A stretch of 64,000 bases of DNA from contig NZ_SPHO01000007.1 of NCBI RefSeq assembly GCF_005845215.1, positions 62,001 through 126,000 on the forward strand, in the 5' to 3' direction. Positions 44,985 through 54,485 of this stretch are shown here, piece after piece. Each line of letters begins with the position of its first letter. Position 1 is the stretch's first letter. Under the pieces are notes generated by a model, which was not told the DNA's origin, ran no database searches, and was given only the letters and a program-made list of their open reading frames with translations. Both the position numbers and the translations under genes were made by a program. This DNA is from Clostridium sp. 1001271st1 H5 (GTDB taxonomy: Bacteria > Bacillota > Clostridia > Lachnospirales > Lachnospiraceae).

Positions 44985-46772
44985 TTACATGCGCTCCGGA
45001 GCCTCGATTCCCAATAGTCCGATACAGGTTTCCAGCACCCGCCTGGTAAGGGAAATTAAACCGATATAGCTCTCCTTCCTGGCTTCATCCTCCTCTGCCA
45101 GAATCTTGGTGTCATGATAAAAGCTGTTGAAGGCATTGGCCAGCTCATAGATATACTGGCATATCTTATGAGGCGCTGTCTCAGCAAAACTGTTTTCCAG
45201 GACCTCGTTATATCTGGCCAGCATAAGCATCAGCGCCTTCTCGGAGCTGCCTGTGCAGGCAAGAATCTTCTTTTCAGAGCCATCCGGGCTGACCTGGCCC
45301 CCGTTCTCCCTGTATTTGGCAAGAATGGATTTTATCCGCACAATGGTATAGAGGATGTACGGACCTGTATTTCCCTCAAAGGATGTAAAGCGCTCAATAT
45401 CAAAGACATAATCCTTGGCTGCCTGGTTGGACAAATCGCCGTACTTAAGGGCCGCCAGCCCTACTACGGCCGCCGTGCTCCTGGCCTCGTCCTCTGATAC
45501 GGTCCTGTTCTCCATGATTCTCTGATATACAGCTTCATTGATTTCCTCAATAAGCGTTTCCAGACGCATGACTCCGCCCTCACGGGTCTTGAAGGGCTTT
45601 CCGTCCTTGCCGTTCATGGTGCCGAAGCCCAGGAAAATCATGGGGGTATCTTCTTTCACAATACCAGCCTTCTTAGCCGCCCTGAACACCTGCTCAAAAT
45701 GCATACCCTGGCGCTTGTCCACCACATATATATACCGGTCCGGTTTAAAATCCTGCTCCCGTTCCACAATGGTTGCCAAATCAGATGTGGCATAGAGGGA
45801 AGCTCCGTCGGATTTGCGAATCAGGCAGGGGGGAATCTCCTTGGTATCCGTATCCTGTGCCACATCCACCACCAGCGCGCCCTGGCTCTCATGGGCCAGC
45901 CCCTTATCCACCAGCATCTGAATCATATCCGCAATGTATGGCTCTGCATCGCTTTCGCCCTTCCACAAATCGAATTCCACGTTCAGGTTTGCATAATTTT
46001 TCTTAAGGTCGGCCACAGAGACAGACATGATATGCTGCCAGATTGCCCGGTATGGGGCGTATCCTCGCTGAAGTTTCAGGGTTGCCTGATGGGCCCTCTC
46101 CTTAAACACCTCGTCAGCCTTGGACTTGGCGCTGGCCGCAGGATATATCTCCTCCAGCTCACTGATGGTAAAGGGCGCCTCCTGCGGAAAGGGTCCCTCA
46201 AAGGATTCGTCAAAATACACCAGCTCCGGCTTCCTGTCCCTGAGTTCCTCGATGATAAGTCCCATCTGCAGTCCCCAGTCTCCCAAGTGCACATCGCCAA
46301 TCATATGGTGGCCCAGGAACCGGCCCATGCGCTTTATGCTCTCCCCGATAATGGCCGCCCGCAGGTGGCCCACATGAAGCGGTTTTGCCACATTGGCCCC
46401 GCCGTAATCCACTATAACTGTCTCAGGCTTATGAGGCGTTTCCAGTCCCAGCTTGTCTGCCTGGGCCATGGAACCTGCATACTCTGCCAGGAACTCCTCT
46501 GACAGTTTCAGGTTAATGAATCCCGGCATCACGGCAACTGCCTCTGAAAAAACAGGGTGGGCGCCGCCGGAAACCAGATGTTCCACCACCTGGCTGGCTA
46601 TATCAATAGGCTTCTTCCTGTATGCTTTGGCAGCAGCCATGGCGCCGTTGCACTGATATTCACACAGGTCGGGACGGTTGGATAAAACCACCTTTGCAAA
46701 GGAATCCTCATATCCGCTGGCTGTAAACGCCTGCTTTATTTCCTGCTCCATCATATCCAGAATCTTATTCAC
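44985..46772 (-). CDS. argS: Arginyl-tRNA synthetase
   Basis: A 595-residue class I synthetase that charges tRNA-Arg. The Arg-specific N-terminal domain (1-110) is followed by the catalytic domain with VDYGGANVAKPLHVGHLRAAIIGE in pieces, containing the HIGH-type HVGH motif, and a C-terminal all-helical anticodon-binding DALR domain ending in the typical LLGIEAPERM. Length is normal. It is downstream of efp but separated from it by a terminator hairpin at 46826-46853. Confidence 0.96.
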   Translation of the reverse strand: MNKILDMMEQEIKQAFTASGYEDSFAKVVLSNRPDLCEYQCNGAMAAAKAYRKKPIDIASQVVEHLVSGGAHPVFSEAVAVMPGFINLKLSEEFLAEYAGSMAQADKLGLETPHKPETVIVDYGGANVAKPLHVGHLRAAIIGESIKRMGRFLGHHMIGDVHLGDWGLQMGLIIEELRDRKPELVYFDESFEGPFPQEAPFTISELEEIYPAASAKSKADEVFKERAHQATLKLQRGYAPYRAIWQHIMSVSVADLKKNYANLNVEFDLWKGESDAEPYIADMIQMLVDKGLAHESQGALVVDVAQDTDTKEIPPCLIRKSDGASLYATSDLATIVEREQDFKPDRYIYVVDKRQGMHFEQVFRAAKKAGIVKEDTPMIFLGFGTMNGKDGKPFKTREGGVMRLETLIEEINEAVYQRIMENRTVSEDEARSTAAVVGLAALKYGDLSNQAAKDYVFDIERFTSFEGNTGPYILYTIVRIKSILAKYRENGGQVSPDGSEKKILACTGSSEKALMLMLARYNEVLENSFAETAPHKICQYIYELANAFNSFYHDTKILAEEDEARKESYIGLISLTRRVLETCIGLLGIEAPERM

Positions 46773-46825
46773 AATGTATACTCTCCTTTACTGTGACAAT
46801 AGGTCTTTCCTTTTCCCGGAAAGTT

Positions 46826-46853
46826 AAAAACTGCCCCGGCATCTGCCGGAGCA
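46826..46853 (-). terminator. Terminator between efp and argS
   Basis: GCTCCGGC/GCCGGGGC stem (minus-strand reading, one G-U) with a four-base loop, then AG and five T. Confidence 0.65.
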
Positions 46854-46895
46854 ATTCTTACAAACCGCTTCCCAGAGCGTGTCTGACAAGTTATA

Positions 46896-47453
46896 TTATA
46901 CACGTGACAGATATTCGCCGGTCCTGGTATCAATCTTAATCTTATCGCCGATTTCTACGAATAACGGTACGTATACGGTTGCACCGGTTTCCACGGTAGC
47001 CGGCTTGTTGGCACCGGTTGCGGTATCGCCCTTGAAACCTGGCTCTGTCTCTGTAATCTCCAGCTCAACAAACAGCGGAGGCTCTACAGAGAATACGCTG
47101 CCATTGTAAGAGCAGACCTTACATACCTCATTCTCTTTCACGAACTTCAGGGCATCGCCGATGATATCCTGGTTCAGGGCTACCTGGTCATAAGTCTCCT
47201 GGTTCATAAAGTTATATAATTCTCCGTCGGCATACAGATACTGCATGTCCACTCTGTCAATCCTTGCCTGAGGGAACTTCTCTGTAGGACGGAAGGTGCG
47301 CTCTACCACGCCGCCGTTGATTACATTTTTTAATTTTGTACGCACGAATGCTGCGCCCTTGCCTGGCTTAACATGCTGGAATTCCATAATCTGGACAACC
47401 TGTCCGTCAATTTCCAGTGTAATGCCATTTCTAAAATCGCCTGCTGATATCAT
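46896..47453 (-). CDS. efp: Elongation factor P
   Basis: A 185-residue translation factor that relieves ribosome stalling at polyproline. Three beta domains: KOW-like N domain with [16 protein letters not shown], where the conserved modifiable residue is Lys32; central OB domain with [19 protein letters not shown] in pieces; and C-terminal [17 protein letters not shown] consensus-like promoter is at 47522-47550. Confidence 0.97.
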   Translation of the reverse strand: MISAGDFRNGITLEIDGQVVQIMEFQHVKPGKGAAFVRTKLKNVINGGVVERTFRPTEKFPQARIDRVDMQYLYADGELYNFMNQETYDQVALNQDIIGDALKFVKENEVCKVCSYNGSVFSVEPPLFVELEITETEPGFKGDTATGANKPATVETGATVYVPLFVEIGDKIKIDTRTGEYLSRV

Positions 47454-47521
47454 AAAGATATTCCTCCTTGAGTTCGTTCATGACGCTTGCCTAAGCGCCC
47501 CATAAGTCTTTAATCTTTTAT

Positions 47522-47550
47522 ATTCTATACTATGTAGGGAGCATTTTCAA
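47522..47550 (-). promoter_or_regulatory. efp promoter
   Basis: TTGAAA (47550-47545), 17 bases, TAGAAT (47527-47522) on the minus strand. Confidence 0.65.
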
Positions 47551-47585
47551 GTTCTTTTTTATTGGCAGTATAAATTTCTCCCTTT

Positions 47586-48995
47586 TTAGCGGTTTTTATC
47601 CACTGCCCTGCGGTATATCTCTTCCACGATATCATCCACATCCCGTCCGTTCACATCCACTGTCATGTGGGAGGCTTCCAGATAGCGGGGTTTTCTTGAA
47701 TCCAAAAGACTGATAATGCGTCCCATCACATCACTGCCGTGGAGCATGGGGCGGTCCGACACATCGGCTCCGATTCGTTCCATCACAGTCTCCGGCAGGA
47801 CATCCAGATATACCACGGTGCCCAGCTGCTTCAGAAGCGCCCTGTTTTCCGCCCTGAGAGGCAGTCCGCCTCCCACGGAAATCACAGACCTGCCTCCCTG
47901 TTTCAGCAGTTTCTCCAGAACCCCTGTCTCCAGGCGCCGGAAGGCTTCCTCTCCCTGGTTGGCAAATATGTCGGATATAGCCATACCGGCCGCTGCCTCA
48001 ATCTCCTTATCCGTATCAATCAGAGGCATGTGGTAGCGGGCTGCAAAATGCTCTCCCACGCTGGTCTTTCCCGCCCCCATGAAGCCGATGAGAATCAGGT
48101 TCTCTCCCCGGTCCTCCCCGGCCTGCTTTTTTACCAGGAAGTCTTCTATCATCTGCTTTGCCATCCTTATGGTTTCGCTGTCCACCTTTACCTGGGGATT
48201 CCACAGTTCAAAAGCGATAACGCCTTGATACAAAAGCATGTCCAGGCCGTTCACAGCCCTTCCTCCTGCCTCCTGTACCATCTTCATGAACCTTGTCCTG
48301 GCGGGGGTATAGACAATGTCCACACCGGTATGAATCATTCCGTAAAACTGCGGGTCATGGATGACAACATCCTCAACATGGGGATACATGCCCACGCTCG
48401 TGGACTGCAGAGCCAGATATCCGCCCTCCCTGGCAGGAAGATTCCTGTAGCCGTCAAGGGGCAGGGCCTCTGCCAGGCTGCGGCCAATCAGTGTGTTGAT
48501 ACAGCCGGCCAGCTCCCTGGCCCGTTGTTCATTCCGGTTGAGGATACAGATTCGCCGGGCCCCGCCCTTTGCCAGCACATAAGCTGCTGCCTTGGCGGCT
48601 CCTCCGGCGCCAACCAGAATGCAGTGTTCGCCTTCTGTCCTGATGCCGGATTCCGCAAGAGCACGGCTCAGGCCTGCGCCATCCGTATTATACCCCTTAT
48701 ACCCAGCATCTGTCCTGACCAGCGTATTAACCGCCCCAATGGCCCTGGCGTCCTCATCCAGCTCATCCAGGAATTCCATGACGCGCTGCTTATGGGGAAC
48801 CGTCACATTCATCCCCTGTATATTCAGGGCATAAGCCCCCTTTACCGCATCCCCCACCCGGCTTTCCTCAACCTTAAAAGGGACATAGGTCAGGTTCATC
48901 CCTGTTCTCTGTGCAAAAAAATTATGCATCATGGGCGACATGGAATGTTCCACCGGATTTGCAATCAGTCCGCATACTCTTGTCTTTCCGTCCAT
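47586..48995 (-). CDS. aroE-aroK: Bifunctional shikimate dehydrogenase - shikimate kinase
   Basis: A 469-residue fusion of two consecutive shikimate-pathway enzymes. Residues 1-285 are AroE: substrate loop ANPVEHSMSPMMHN, catalytic Lys in TVPHK, NTDGAG, NADP-binding GAGGAAKAAAYVLA and C-terminal GLDMLLYQG. After a short linker, residues from about 300 are AroK: Walker A GFMGAGKTSVGEHFA, DTDKEIE, the arginine-containing FRRLETGVL and GGGLPLR. It would reduce 3-dehydroshikimate and phosphorylate the product. Fusion in this order is known in some Clostridia. It lies nine bases after yqeG. Confidence 0.93.
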   Translation of the reverse strand: MDGKTRVCGLIANPVEHSMSPMMHNFFAQRTGMNLTYVPFKVEESRVGDAVKGAYALNIQGMNVTVPHKQRVMEFLDELDEDARAIGAVNTLVRTDAGYKGYNTDGAGLSRALAESGIRTEGEHCILVGAGGAAKAAAYVLAKGGARRICILNRNEQRARELAGCINTLIGRSLAEALPLDGYRNLPAREGGYLALQSTSVGMYPHVEDVVIHDPQFYGMIHTGVDIVYTPARTRFMKMVQEAGGRAVNGLDMLLYQGVIAFELWNPQVKVDSETIRMAKQMIEDFLVKKQAGEDRGENLILIGFMGAGKTSVGEHFAARYHMPLIDTDKEIEAAAGMAISDIFANQGEEAFRRLETGVLEKLLKQGGRSVISVGGGLPLRAENRALLKQLGTVVYLDVLPETVMERIGADVSDRPMLHGSDVMGRIISLLDSRKPRYLEASHMTVDVNGRDVDDIVEEIYRRAVDKNR

Positions 48996-49004
48996 TGTCT
49001 CACG

Positions 49005-49523
49005 TTACTCCCTGTCTTGTTTTATGTCTCTGGCATGTTTCCTGTAAAAATACAGCACCGGCTTTTCCAGGTAACGCTTCAGCACTATCTGTATTTCTTC
49101 CCTGGGGTTCATGGGCCTTACCAGAATACTGTAAATACCGGCCCGGTTGGCCCCGTACACATCCGTAAACAGCTGGTCTCCCACAAACAGGGTATGGTCC
49201 CTGTCGGTCCCCATAAGCTCCATGGCCTTCTCATATCCCCTGACTCCCGGCTTGCCTGCCTTGTGGATATAGCCGGAACCCACCAAATCCGCAAACGGCT
49301 TTACCCTGGGTTCCTTATTGTTGGATAAAAGGCAGGTCTTCATTCCCATGGCCCGGAGCCGCCCGAAGAGTTCCACTGCCTGTCCGTCTGCCGGCGCGTC
49401 GTGGGGCACCAGGGTATTATCTATATCAAAAATCACGCCCTGCATTCCCTGTGCATGATAATGGTCAAAGGGTATCACATAGGCGGAGACCTCGTAACGG
49501 CGGGGATAAAACATTTCCAGCAT
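49005..49523 (-). CDS. yqeG: YqeG family HAD-IIIA phosphatase
   Basis: About 172 residues. The HAD catalytic motif is IFDIDNTLVPHDAP (about 36-48), followed by LLSNN (motif II), KPGVRGYEKAM with the motif III Lys, and VGDQLFTDVYGANRAG (motif IV). Family members dephosphorylate small phosphates such as phosphatidylglycerol phosphate-like or unknown substrates. I use the ATG at 49523; the TTG at 49544 has no site before it. Starts 23 bases after nrdR. Confidence 0.88.
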   Translation of the reverse strand: MLEMFYPRRYEVSAYVIPFDHYHAQGMQGVIFDIDNTLVPHDAPADGQAVELFGRLRAMGMKTCLLSNNKEPRVKPFADLVGSGYIHKAGKPGVRGYEKAMELMGTDRDHTLFVGDQLFTDVYGANRAGIYSILVRPMNPREEIQIVLKRYLEKPVLYFYRKHARDIKQDRE

Positions 49524-49545
49524 ACTTATAAGTATTCCTTCCAAT

Positions 49546-49998
49546 CTATTTTTTCAGCAATTTGCCAATCTCGTCTATGAATGTGTTCACATCCTTGAAT
49601 TCACGGTATACAGAGGCAAAACGAACATATGCCACCTCGTCCAGGTCCTTAAGCTTTCCCATCACCAGCTCTCCGATGGCGGAGGTCGGCACTTCCTTTT
49701 CCTCCATATTGAAAATCTGGTTCTCTATCTCATCAATCATGGAATTAATCTGCTGGGGGGATACCGGCCGTTTGTGGCAGGAGTGAATGATTCCTGCTTC
49801 AATCTTGGAGCGGTCATATGTCTCCCTGGAATTATCCTTCTTTATTACCATTAACGGCATGGTCTCCAGCTTTTCGTAGGTGGTAAAGCGCTTACCGCAG
49901 CGCTCACACTGGCGGCGCCTGCGTATGGAGCTGTTGTCGTCTGCCGGGCGGGAATCTATGACCTTGGTGTCTGCTTCATTACAATAGGGGCATTTCAT
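49546..49998 (-). CDS. nrdR: Transcriptional repressor NrdR
   Basis: A 150-residue repressor of ribonucleotide reductase genes. The N-terminal zinc ribbon has CPYC...CERCGKRF, followed by an ATP-cone domain (about 48-138) that senses dATP/ATP. The ATG at 49998 follows GGAAGGG by eight bases; the open frame extends 61 codons further with no site and would exceed the family length. No nrd gene is in the window, so its targets are elsewhere. Divergent from aroD. Confidence 0.95.
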   Translation of the reverse strand: MKCPYCNEADTKVIDSRPADDNSSIRRRRQCERCGKRFTTYEKLETMPLMVIKKDNSRETYDRSKIEAGIIHSCHKRPVSPQQINSMIDEIENQIFNMEEKEVPTSAIGELVMGKLKDLDEVAYVRFASVYREFKDVNTFIDEIGKLLKK

Positions 49999-50179
49999 CT
50001 GGGTTACCCTTCCTTTCTTTTTCACGTATCGTCTTAAACGCTTCATATATTTTAACCGAAGAAAGTACGAATCGCAAGGACTTTGTTCTTTTTTCATTCC
50101 GGTATGGACGAATTCCCCTCCCTCCTTTATAATGAATCCATACAGAACCAAAAAGATTACAGGAAAGGTGCCCTTTATC

Positions 50180-50938
50180 ATGAAAAATGTTATTATAAAA
50201 CAAACTGTACTTGGTCAGGGAATGCCGAAACTATGCGCTCCTTTGGTGGAAAGGGACTATGACTCCCTGATTCGTCAGGCAGCCTCCTTCACGGAGCTGC
50301 CTGTGGATGTGGCTGAATGGCGGGCGGACTGGTTTGAGTCCATTATGGAACCAGGTACCCTGGACCAGGTTCTTCCCGGCCTGGAAGCTGCTCTGGATAA
50401 CATTCCGCTTCTCTTTACCTTCCGCACACATAAGGAGGGCGGCCATCTGCCCGCCTCCCTCCCGGCTTACCGCTCCCTGGCGGAACGCGCCATCTGTTCC
50501 GGGCATATCCAGCTGGTGGATATAGAGCTCTTTTCCGGCGACGATATGGTAAGTGAGATGGCGGACCTGGCCCACAGACACCATGTAAGCGTCATCCTGT
50601 CCAATCACGATTTTACGGCTACACCGGATGAAAGCGAGATGCTCCGCCGCCTGCAGCACATGGAGGAACTGGGGGCAGACATAGCCAAAATTGCGGTCAT
50701 GCCGCAGTCAGCCGGCGATGTCCTTACTCTTCTTTCAGCCACCCATAAGGCCAGCCAGTCCCTGTCCTGCCCTGTCATTACCATGTCCATGAAAGGCACC
50801 GGACTGATAAGCCGCCTGTCAGGGGAAGTGTTCGGCTCCTGCATGACCTTTGGCTCTGTAGGGGAAGCCTCTGCTCCGGGTCAGATTGAAGCAGGCAGGC
50901 TGAAAGACATCCTGGCCATCATCCACGAAAACCTGTGA
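50180..50938 (+). CDS. aroD: Type I 3-dehydroquinate dehydratase
   Basis: A 252-residue class I aldolase-fold enzyme that makes 3-dehydroshikimate, the substrate of the AroE-AroK fusion encoded 1.2 kb away on the other strand. Seen are VAEWRADWFES, FTFRTHKEGG, catalytic His in ILSNHDFTATP, Schiff-base Lys in DIAKIAVMP, and the C-terminal FGSVGEASAPGQIEA. RBS AGGAAAGG precedes the ATG by about ten bases. Confidence 0.95.
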   Translation: MKNVIIKQTVLGQGMPKLCAPLVERDYDSLIRQAASFTELPVDVAEWRADWFESIMEPGTLDQVLPGLEAALDNIPLLFTFRTHKEGGHLPASLPAYRSLAERAICSGHIQLVDIELFSGDDMVSEMADLAHRHHVSVILSNHDFTATPDESEMLRRLQHMEELGADIAKIAVMPQSAGDVLTLLSATHKASQSLSCPVITMSMKGTGLISRLSGEVFGSCMTFGSVGEASAPGQIEAGRLKDILAIIHENL

Positions 50939-51160
50939 CTGCTGCGGCCATTTTCCGGTTCCCTTCACAGTTTTTTCACATTTCCACCATAAAACCTTCA
51001 CATTTCATCTGTATAGTTAGTTTTGTAAAAAGCAAATGCTTTTCATACAACTTTTTCTCACAAACCGGCCGGCAGGGGAGACCCTGGCGGCCACTCCTCT
51101 GTCCCCGCATACACGGATAAAGCGCGAATCCCACTGGAATCCGCGCTGCCATGTTTCCTT

Positions 51161-51421
51161 TCAGCATTTAATGCTTTCCGTCACATCTTTTTCTTTTATG
51201 TCCACCAGTATAATATCGTTTCCCACCTGACAGATGTCGCAGAATGGAATGATATACTCCTTCTCCCGCCCCAAAAAACCGCATATGCACCCCGGACCAG
51301 GCACAATCAGGGCCAGCAGACAGCCCGTCTCCATATCAAAATCCACATCTCCCACAAATCCAAGACGCTTGCAGGTCTTTACATTAATCACTTCTTTTTG
51401 TTTAAGGTCGTAAATCCTCAC
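51161..51421 (-). CDS. YlmC/YmxH family PRC-barrel sporulation protein
   Basis: An 86-residue PRC-barrel protein of the YlmC/YmxH family linked to sporulation in Bacillus and Clostridia. Pieces seen: IYDLKQKEVINV, GFVGDVDFDMETG, GFLGREKEYIIPFCDICQVGNDIILVD in sections. Starts at GTG (51421) nine bases after GGGAGG. A weak 12-base hairpin downstream (51121-51147) may end transcription. Function unknown. Confidence 0.85.
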   Translation of the reverse strand: MRIYDLKQKEVINVKTCKRLGFVGDVDFDMETGCLLALIVPGPGCICGFLGREKEYIIPFCDICQVGNDIILVDIKEKDVTESIKC

Positions 51422-51526
51422 GGTCCACAGCCTCCCGGCCTCTCTTGCTACCTACTATATGCCGGATACCGTCCCATTAAAACCTGATTTCCGCCTCTTA
51501 TAATTATCTCTTATAATAATTCCCCA

Positions 51527-52435
51527 TCAATCCAGCCCCGGTATCACGTAAAGCACTTCAACCGCCACAAAAAGGATAACTATGAGCACAGTGACAGCGA
51601 TGCCAATAATAGAGAGTATGAGTCCTGCCTTTGCCTGGCCGTCCATCTTGCCGTCCATCCTGCCTTCCTTCTTTGACATGATGGCAAATATGATGCCAAG
51701 GGCGCCGAAAACAATACCAAACAGCAGGCAGCAGCAGATACTGCACACAGAAAGAATTCCCATGACCAGAGATGCGGTTGCCATGTTATTCTTTTCCTGG
51801 TAAACAGGCCGGCCGGACTGGTACTGGGTCTGGTATTGGGTCTGATATTGGCTCTGATACCGGCTGTTTCCCCTTCCGTCGCTTCCGTCCCTCTGAACAG
51901 AACCACTGCCCATTCCGGCACTGCCGCCCTGGGCTGGACCCGGCTGGCCCTGACCTGGCTGACCCTGTCCGGCCCCTGGCTGCCTCTGGCCATAAGAAGC
52001 CGGCGCCGGCTGATATATTGGCTGGCTGTCGTTTCCGCTGGCGCCGTTCTCTTTTCCCGGTCCATATGCTGTCCCGTATGGGGACGGCTCCCAGGGACTT
52101 CCCAGATAAGGCTTATCCCCATCGCTCCATCTGTCCTCTCTTAGGGGCGTATCTATGGGACTGCTCCATCCATCGGAACCACCCTGGCCTGGGCTTTCCC
52201 GGACCGTTCTTTCCTGGTCCGGGCATTCCCGGCCCGGCGTCCCCTTTGCCGCAGCATTCTGACCTCCAGCTTCCTGACCACCGGCTTCCCGTCCGCCGTT
52301 TTCCCGTCCGAAGGTCCCGTCCTTCACCTCCCTGGCAGGCTGTTCCGCCACTATCACCGGTTCCCTGTTATCTGTATGATAATCCGGACCCTTGCCATCT
52401 CCGGTTCCGCATCCGTTATCGTATTCATGTTCCAT
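51527..52435 (-). CDS. DUF4190-type membrane protein with Gln/Gly/Pro-rich N-terminus
   Basis: A 302-residue protein. Residues 1-200 are low-complexity and hydrophilic, with GREAGGQEAGGQNAA-like and GQGQPGQGQPG tandem motifs and YQSQYQTQYQTQYQS near 195. The C-terminal 95 residues have two membrane helices (MGILSVCSICCCLLFGIVFGALG and GLILSIIGIAVTVLIVILFVAV, each read in part) flanking a lysine-rich loop, the DUF4190 arrangement. Function unknown. The ATG at 52435 follows AGGAG by nine bases. Confidence 0.8.
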   Translation of the reverse strand: MEHEYDNGCGTGDGKGPDYHTDNREPVIVAEQPAREVKDGTFGRENGGREAGGQEAGGQNAAAKGTPGRECPDQERTVRESPGQGGSDGWSSPIDTPLREDRWSDGDKPYLGSPWEPSPYGTAYGPGKENGASGNDSQPIYQPAPASYGQRQPGAGQGQPGQGQPGPAQGGSAGMGSGSVQRDGSDGRGNSRYQSQYQTQYQTQYQSGRPVYQEKNNMATASLVMGILSVCSICCCLLFGIVFGALGIIFAIMSKKEGRMDGKMDGQAKAGLILSIIGIAVTVLIVILFVAVEVLYVIPGLD

Positions 52436-52526
52436 GGATTTTATCTCCTCTCTCAAGCCCATAGGGCTGCACCGGTATGTCCATAAAAAACAGGACGCAC
52501 TTTTGGAGAAGTATAACATATTTTGT

Positions 52527-52563
52527 AAAATAAAACAATCCGCCGGGGTATATCCCCGGCGGA
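52527..52563 (-). terminator. Terminator after metQ
   Basis: TCCGCCGGGG/CCCCGGCGGA ten-base perfect stem, five-base loop, then TTG and a T-rich run (TTTTATTTT) on the minus strand. Confidence 0.85.
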
Positions 52564-52642
52564 CAGCCTCTTACAATTTTATGAATATGAATGCACTTTT
52601 CCCGAAGCCTGTTTGAACCTTCCTTCCCGTCATCAGCGCACC

Positions 52643-53566
52643 CTAGAACAACGGAACAACAGCGCCTTCGTATGTTTCCTCCATGAACTGCTTTACCTCA
52701 GGGCTGGTCAATGCTTCCACCAGCGCCTTGGTGGCATCGCTGGACTCTTCTCCCTCTCTCACTGCCACCACATTGCCGTAGGTGGTAGCTGCCAGGGACT
52801 GGGAATCCTCTGTAGCCAGGGCGTCGCTGACCTTCAGTCCTGCTTCGATTGCATAGTTGCCGTTAATGACTGCAATGTCGCCGTCAGAAATGGAACGCGG
52901 AAGCTGTGCTGCCTCTAACTCTACGATATCCAGGTTCTTGGTGTTCTCCACGATATCATTCTTGGTTGCCTCCAGGCCCACGCCGTCTTTCAGCTTTATC
53001 AGTCCCTGTGCCTCCAGTAACAGAAGGGCTCTTGCCTCATTGCTCACATCATTTGGCACCAGTACGGTTGCCTTGTCAGGAAGCTCCTCCAGGGATGTTG
53101 TCTTGCCTGCATAAATACCAAAGGGTTCATAGTGGATAGCGCCTGCACTGGCCAGCTTTGTTCCGTTCTGGGCATTAAAGGAATCCAGGTATGGCTTGTG
53201 CTGGAAATAATTGGCATCCAGGTCGCCGGAATCCAGTGCATTGTTGGGCTGTACATAATCTGTATATTCCACAATTTTCAACTCATAGCCCTTGGATGCC
53301 AGAACCTCCTTGGCTGCATTCAGAATTTCAGCATGGGGTGCAGGGCTTGCGCCTACCACGATTTCCTTAAGCTCTCCGCCGGCCTGGGTGGTTTCCTCCT
53401 CCGCGGACGTGGTATCTTCTGCCTTGGAATCAGCGGCCTGTGTCCCGGCAGCTGCCGCAGTTGTATCTGCTGCCGTGGTTTCCTTTGGACTGCCGGAGCA
53501 AGCGCTAAGCGCTCCTGATGCCAGCACGGCAGCCAGTACGGCTGCACCTAACATGTTTTTCTTCAT
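52643..53566 (-). CDS. metQ: Methionine ABC transporter substrate-binding lipoprotein
   Basis: A 307-residue NlpA/MetQ lipoprotein. The signal peptide ends at the lipobox ALSACSG (Cys about residue 23), then a Thr/Ala/Glu-rich linker to about residue 65, then the binding domain beginning EIVVGASPAPHAEIL with YVQPNNALDSGDLDANYFQHKPYLD in pieces. It delivers D- or L-methionine to MetNI. Separated from metI by 252 bases with repeats, unlike the two-base metN-metI gap. RBS GAGGAGG precedes the ATG. Confidence 0.95.
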   Translation of the reverse strand: MKKNMLGAAVLAAVLASGALSACSGSPKETTAADTTAAAAGTQAADSKAEDTTSAEEETTQAGGELKEIVVGASPAPHAEILNAAKEVLASKGYELKIVEYTDYVQPNNALDSGDLDANYFQHKPYLDSFNAQNGTKLASAGAIHYEPFGIYAGKTTSLEELPDKATVLVPNDVSNEARALLLLEAQGLIKLKDGVGLEATKNDIVENTKNLDIVELEAAQLPRSISDGDIAVINGNYAIEAGLKVSDALATEDSQSLAATTYGNVVAVREGEESSDATKALVEALTSPEVKQFMEETYEGAVVPLF

Positions 53567-53818
53567 AATTGTGTCCTCCTCGCTTTGGGGCAATGCCCCT
53601 GTTATTTTGCGCCATGAATGATACGGCATTTATCATCAGCCAAGGCCAGGCGCCGTTTTCTCTTACGCCGGTCATATACGTTTTCCGGACATTGCGGGGA
53701 AACCGGGCTGCCTCAGCAGACTCTCCTGCACGACTTTGTCAGATGATTCTTTTACATGATTTCTTTTACATGATTCCTCTTACATGATTTTCCAATGTAA
53801 TTCTCTTGCCTGTTTTAC
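53567..53818 (-). other. metI-metQ spacer with 14-bp repeats
   Basis: Three to four tandem GATTxCTTTTACAT-like units (53745-53785, degenerate copy after) lie near the metI end, and a GGGGCAATGCCCC palindrome (53587-53599) precedes the metQ RBS. No gene is seen. Confidence 0.6.
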
Positions 53819-54484
53819 CTACCGAATCCTCTTATCACTCTTCCTGGACATGCGCATGGCAACTTCCTGTATCAGCTGTACAATGATGACCAGAAGCACC
53901 ACGGTCACCATCATCATGTCGGTCTGGTAACGGTGGTATCCGTAGCGGATGGCGATATCGCCCAGTCCCCCGCCGCCGGTAAAGCCTGCCATGGCAGAAT
54001 ATCCAAGAATTGTGGTCACGGATATGGCGGCCCCCACCAGCAGGGAAGGCTTTGCCTCCGGCAGAAGCACCTTGACAATAATCTGCCAGGTGGATGCACC
54101 CATGGATTTGGCTGCTTCAATGACGCCTGCGTCCACTTCCTTCAGGGAAGACTCCACCATACGCCCTATGTAGGGGGCTGCGGCAATAATCAGAGGCACC
54201 ACCGTTGCATTGGATCCAATGGTCTTTCCCACAATGAACTTGGTAACGGGCAGCACCATGATTAACAGGATGATGAATGGCACGGAACGCAGCAGGTTGA
54301 TGATAAGTCCCAGGGCCTTGTTAAACAGCGGCACCGGGCTGATGCCTTCCTTGTCCGTCACCACCAGGGCGATTCCCAGCGGAATACCGATGACATAGGA
54401 TAAGGCTGAGGACAGGAATACCATGTAGATGGTCTCCCATATTCCCTTCACCAGCATATTTATGGTCGTAGAATCAAATTGCAT
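53819..54484 (-). CDS. metI: Methionine ABC transporter permease
   Basis: A 221-residue permease with five hydrophobic helices. The EAA loop that contacts the ATPase is seen as EAAKSMGASTWQIIVKVLLPEAKPSL in pieces (about residue 135-160). Typical of MetI: FIILLIMVLPVTKFIVG and AGFTGGGGLGDIAIRYGYHRY in pieces. One base separates it from metN. Confidence 0.96.
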   Translation of the reverse strand: MQFDSTTINMLVKGIWETIYMVFLSSALSYVIGIPLGIALVVTDKEGISPVPLFNKALGLIINLLRSVPFIILLIMVLPVTKFIVGKTIGSNATVVPLIIAAAPYIGRMVESSLKEVDAGVIEAAKSMGASTWQIIVKVLLPEAKPSLLVGAAISVTTILGYSAMAGFTGGGGLGDIAIRYGYHRYQTDMMMVTVVLLVIIVQLIQEVAMRMSRKSDKRIR

Positions 54485-54485
54485 C

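Noticed and set aside
47739..49328. 529-codon open frame on the plus strand
   Set aside because: Antisense to the aroE-aroK fusion and yqeG, both of which have clear motifs.
53745..53785. Second leader peptide before metQ
   Set aside because: The repeated ATG triplets on the minus strand are followed immediately by stop codons (ATGTAA), and no ribosome binding site precedes them.
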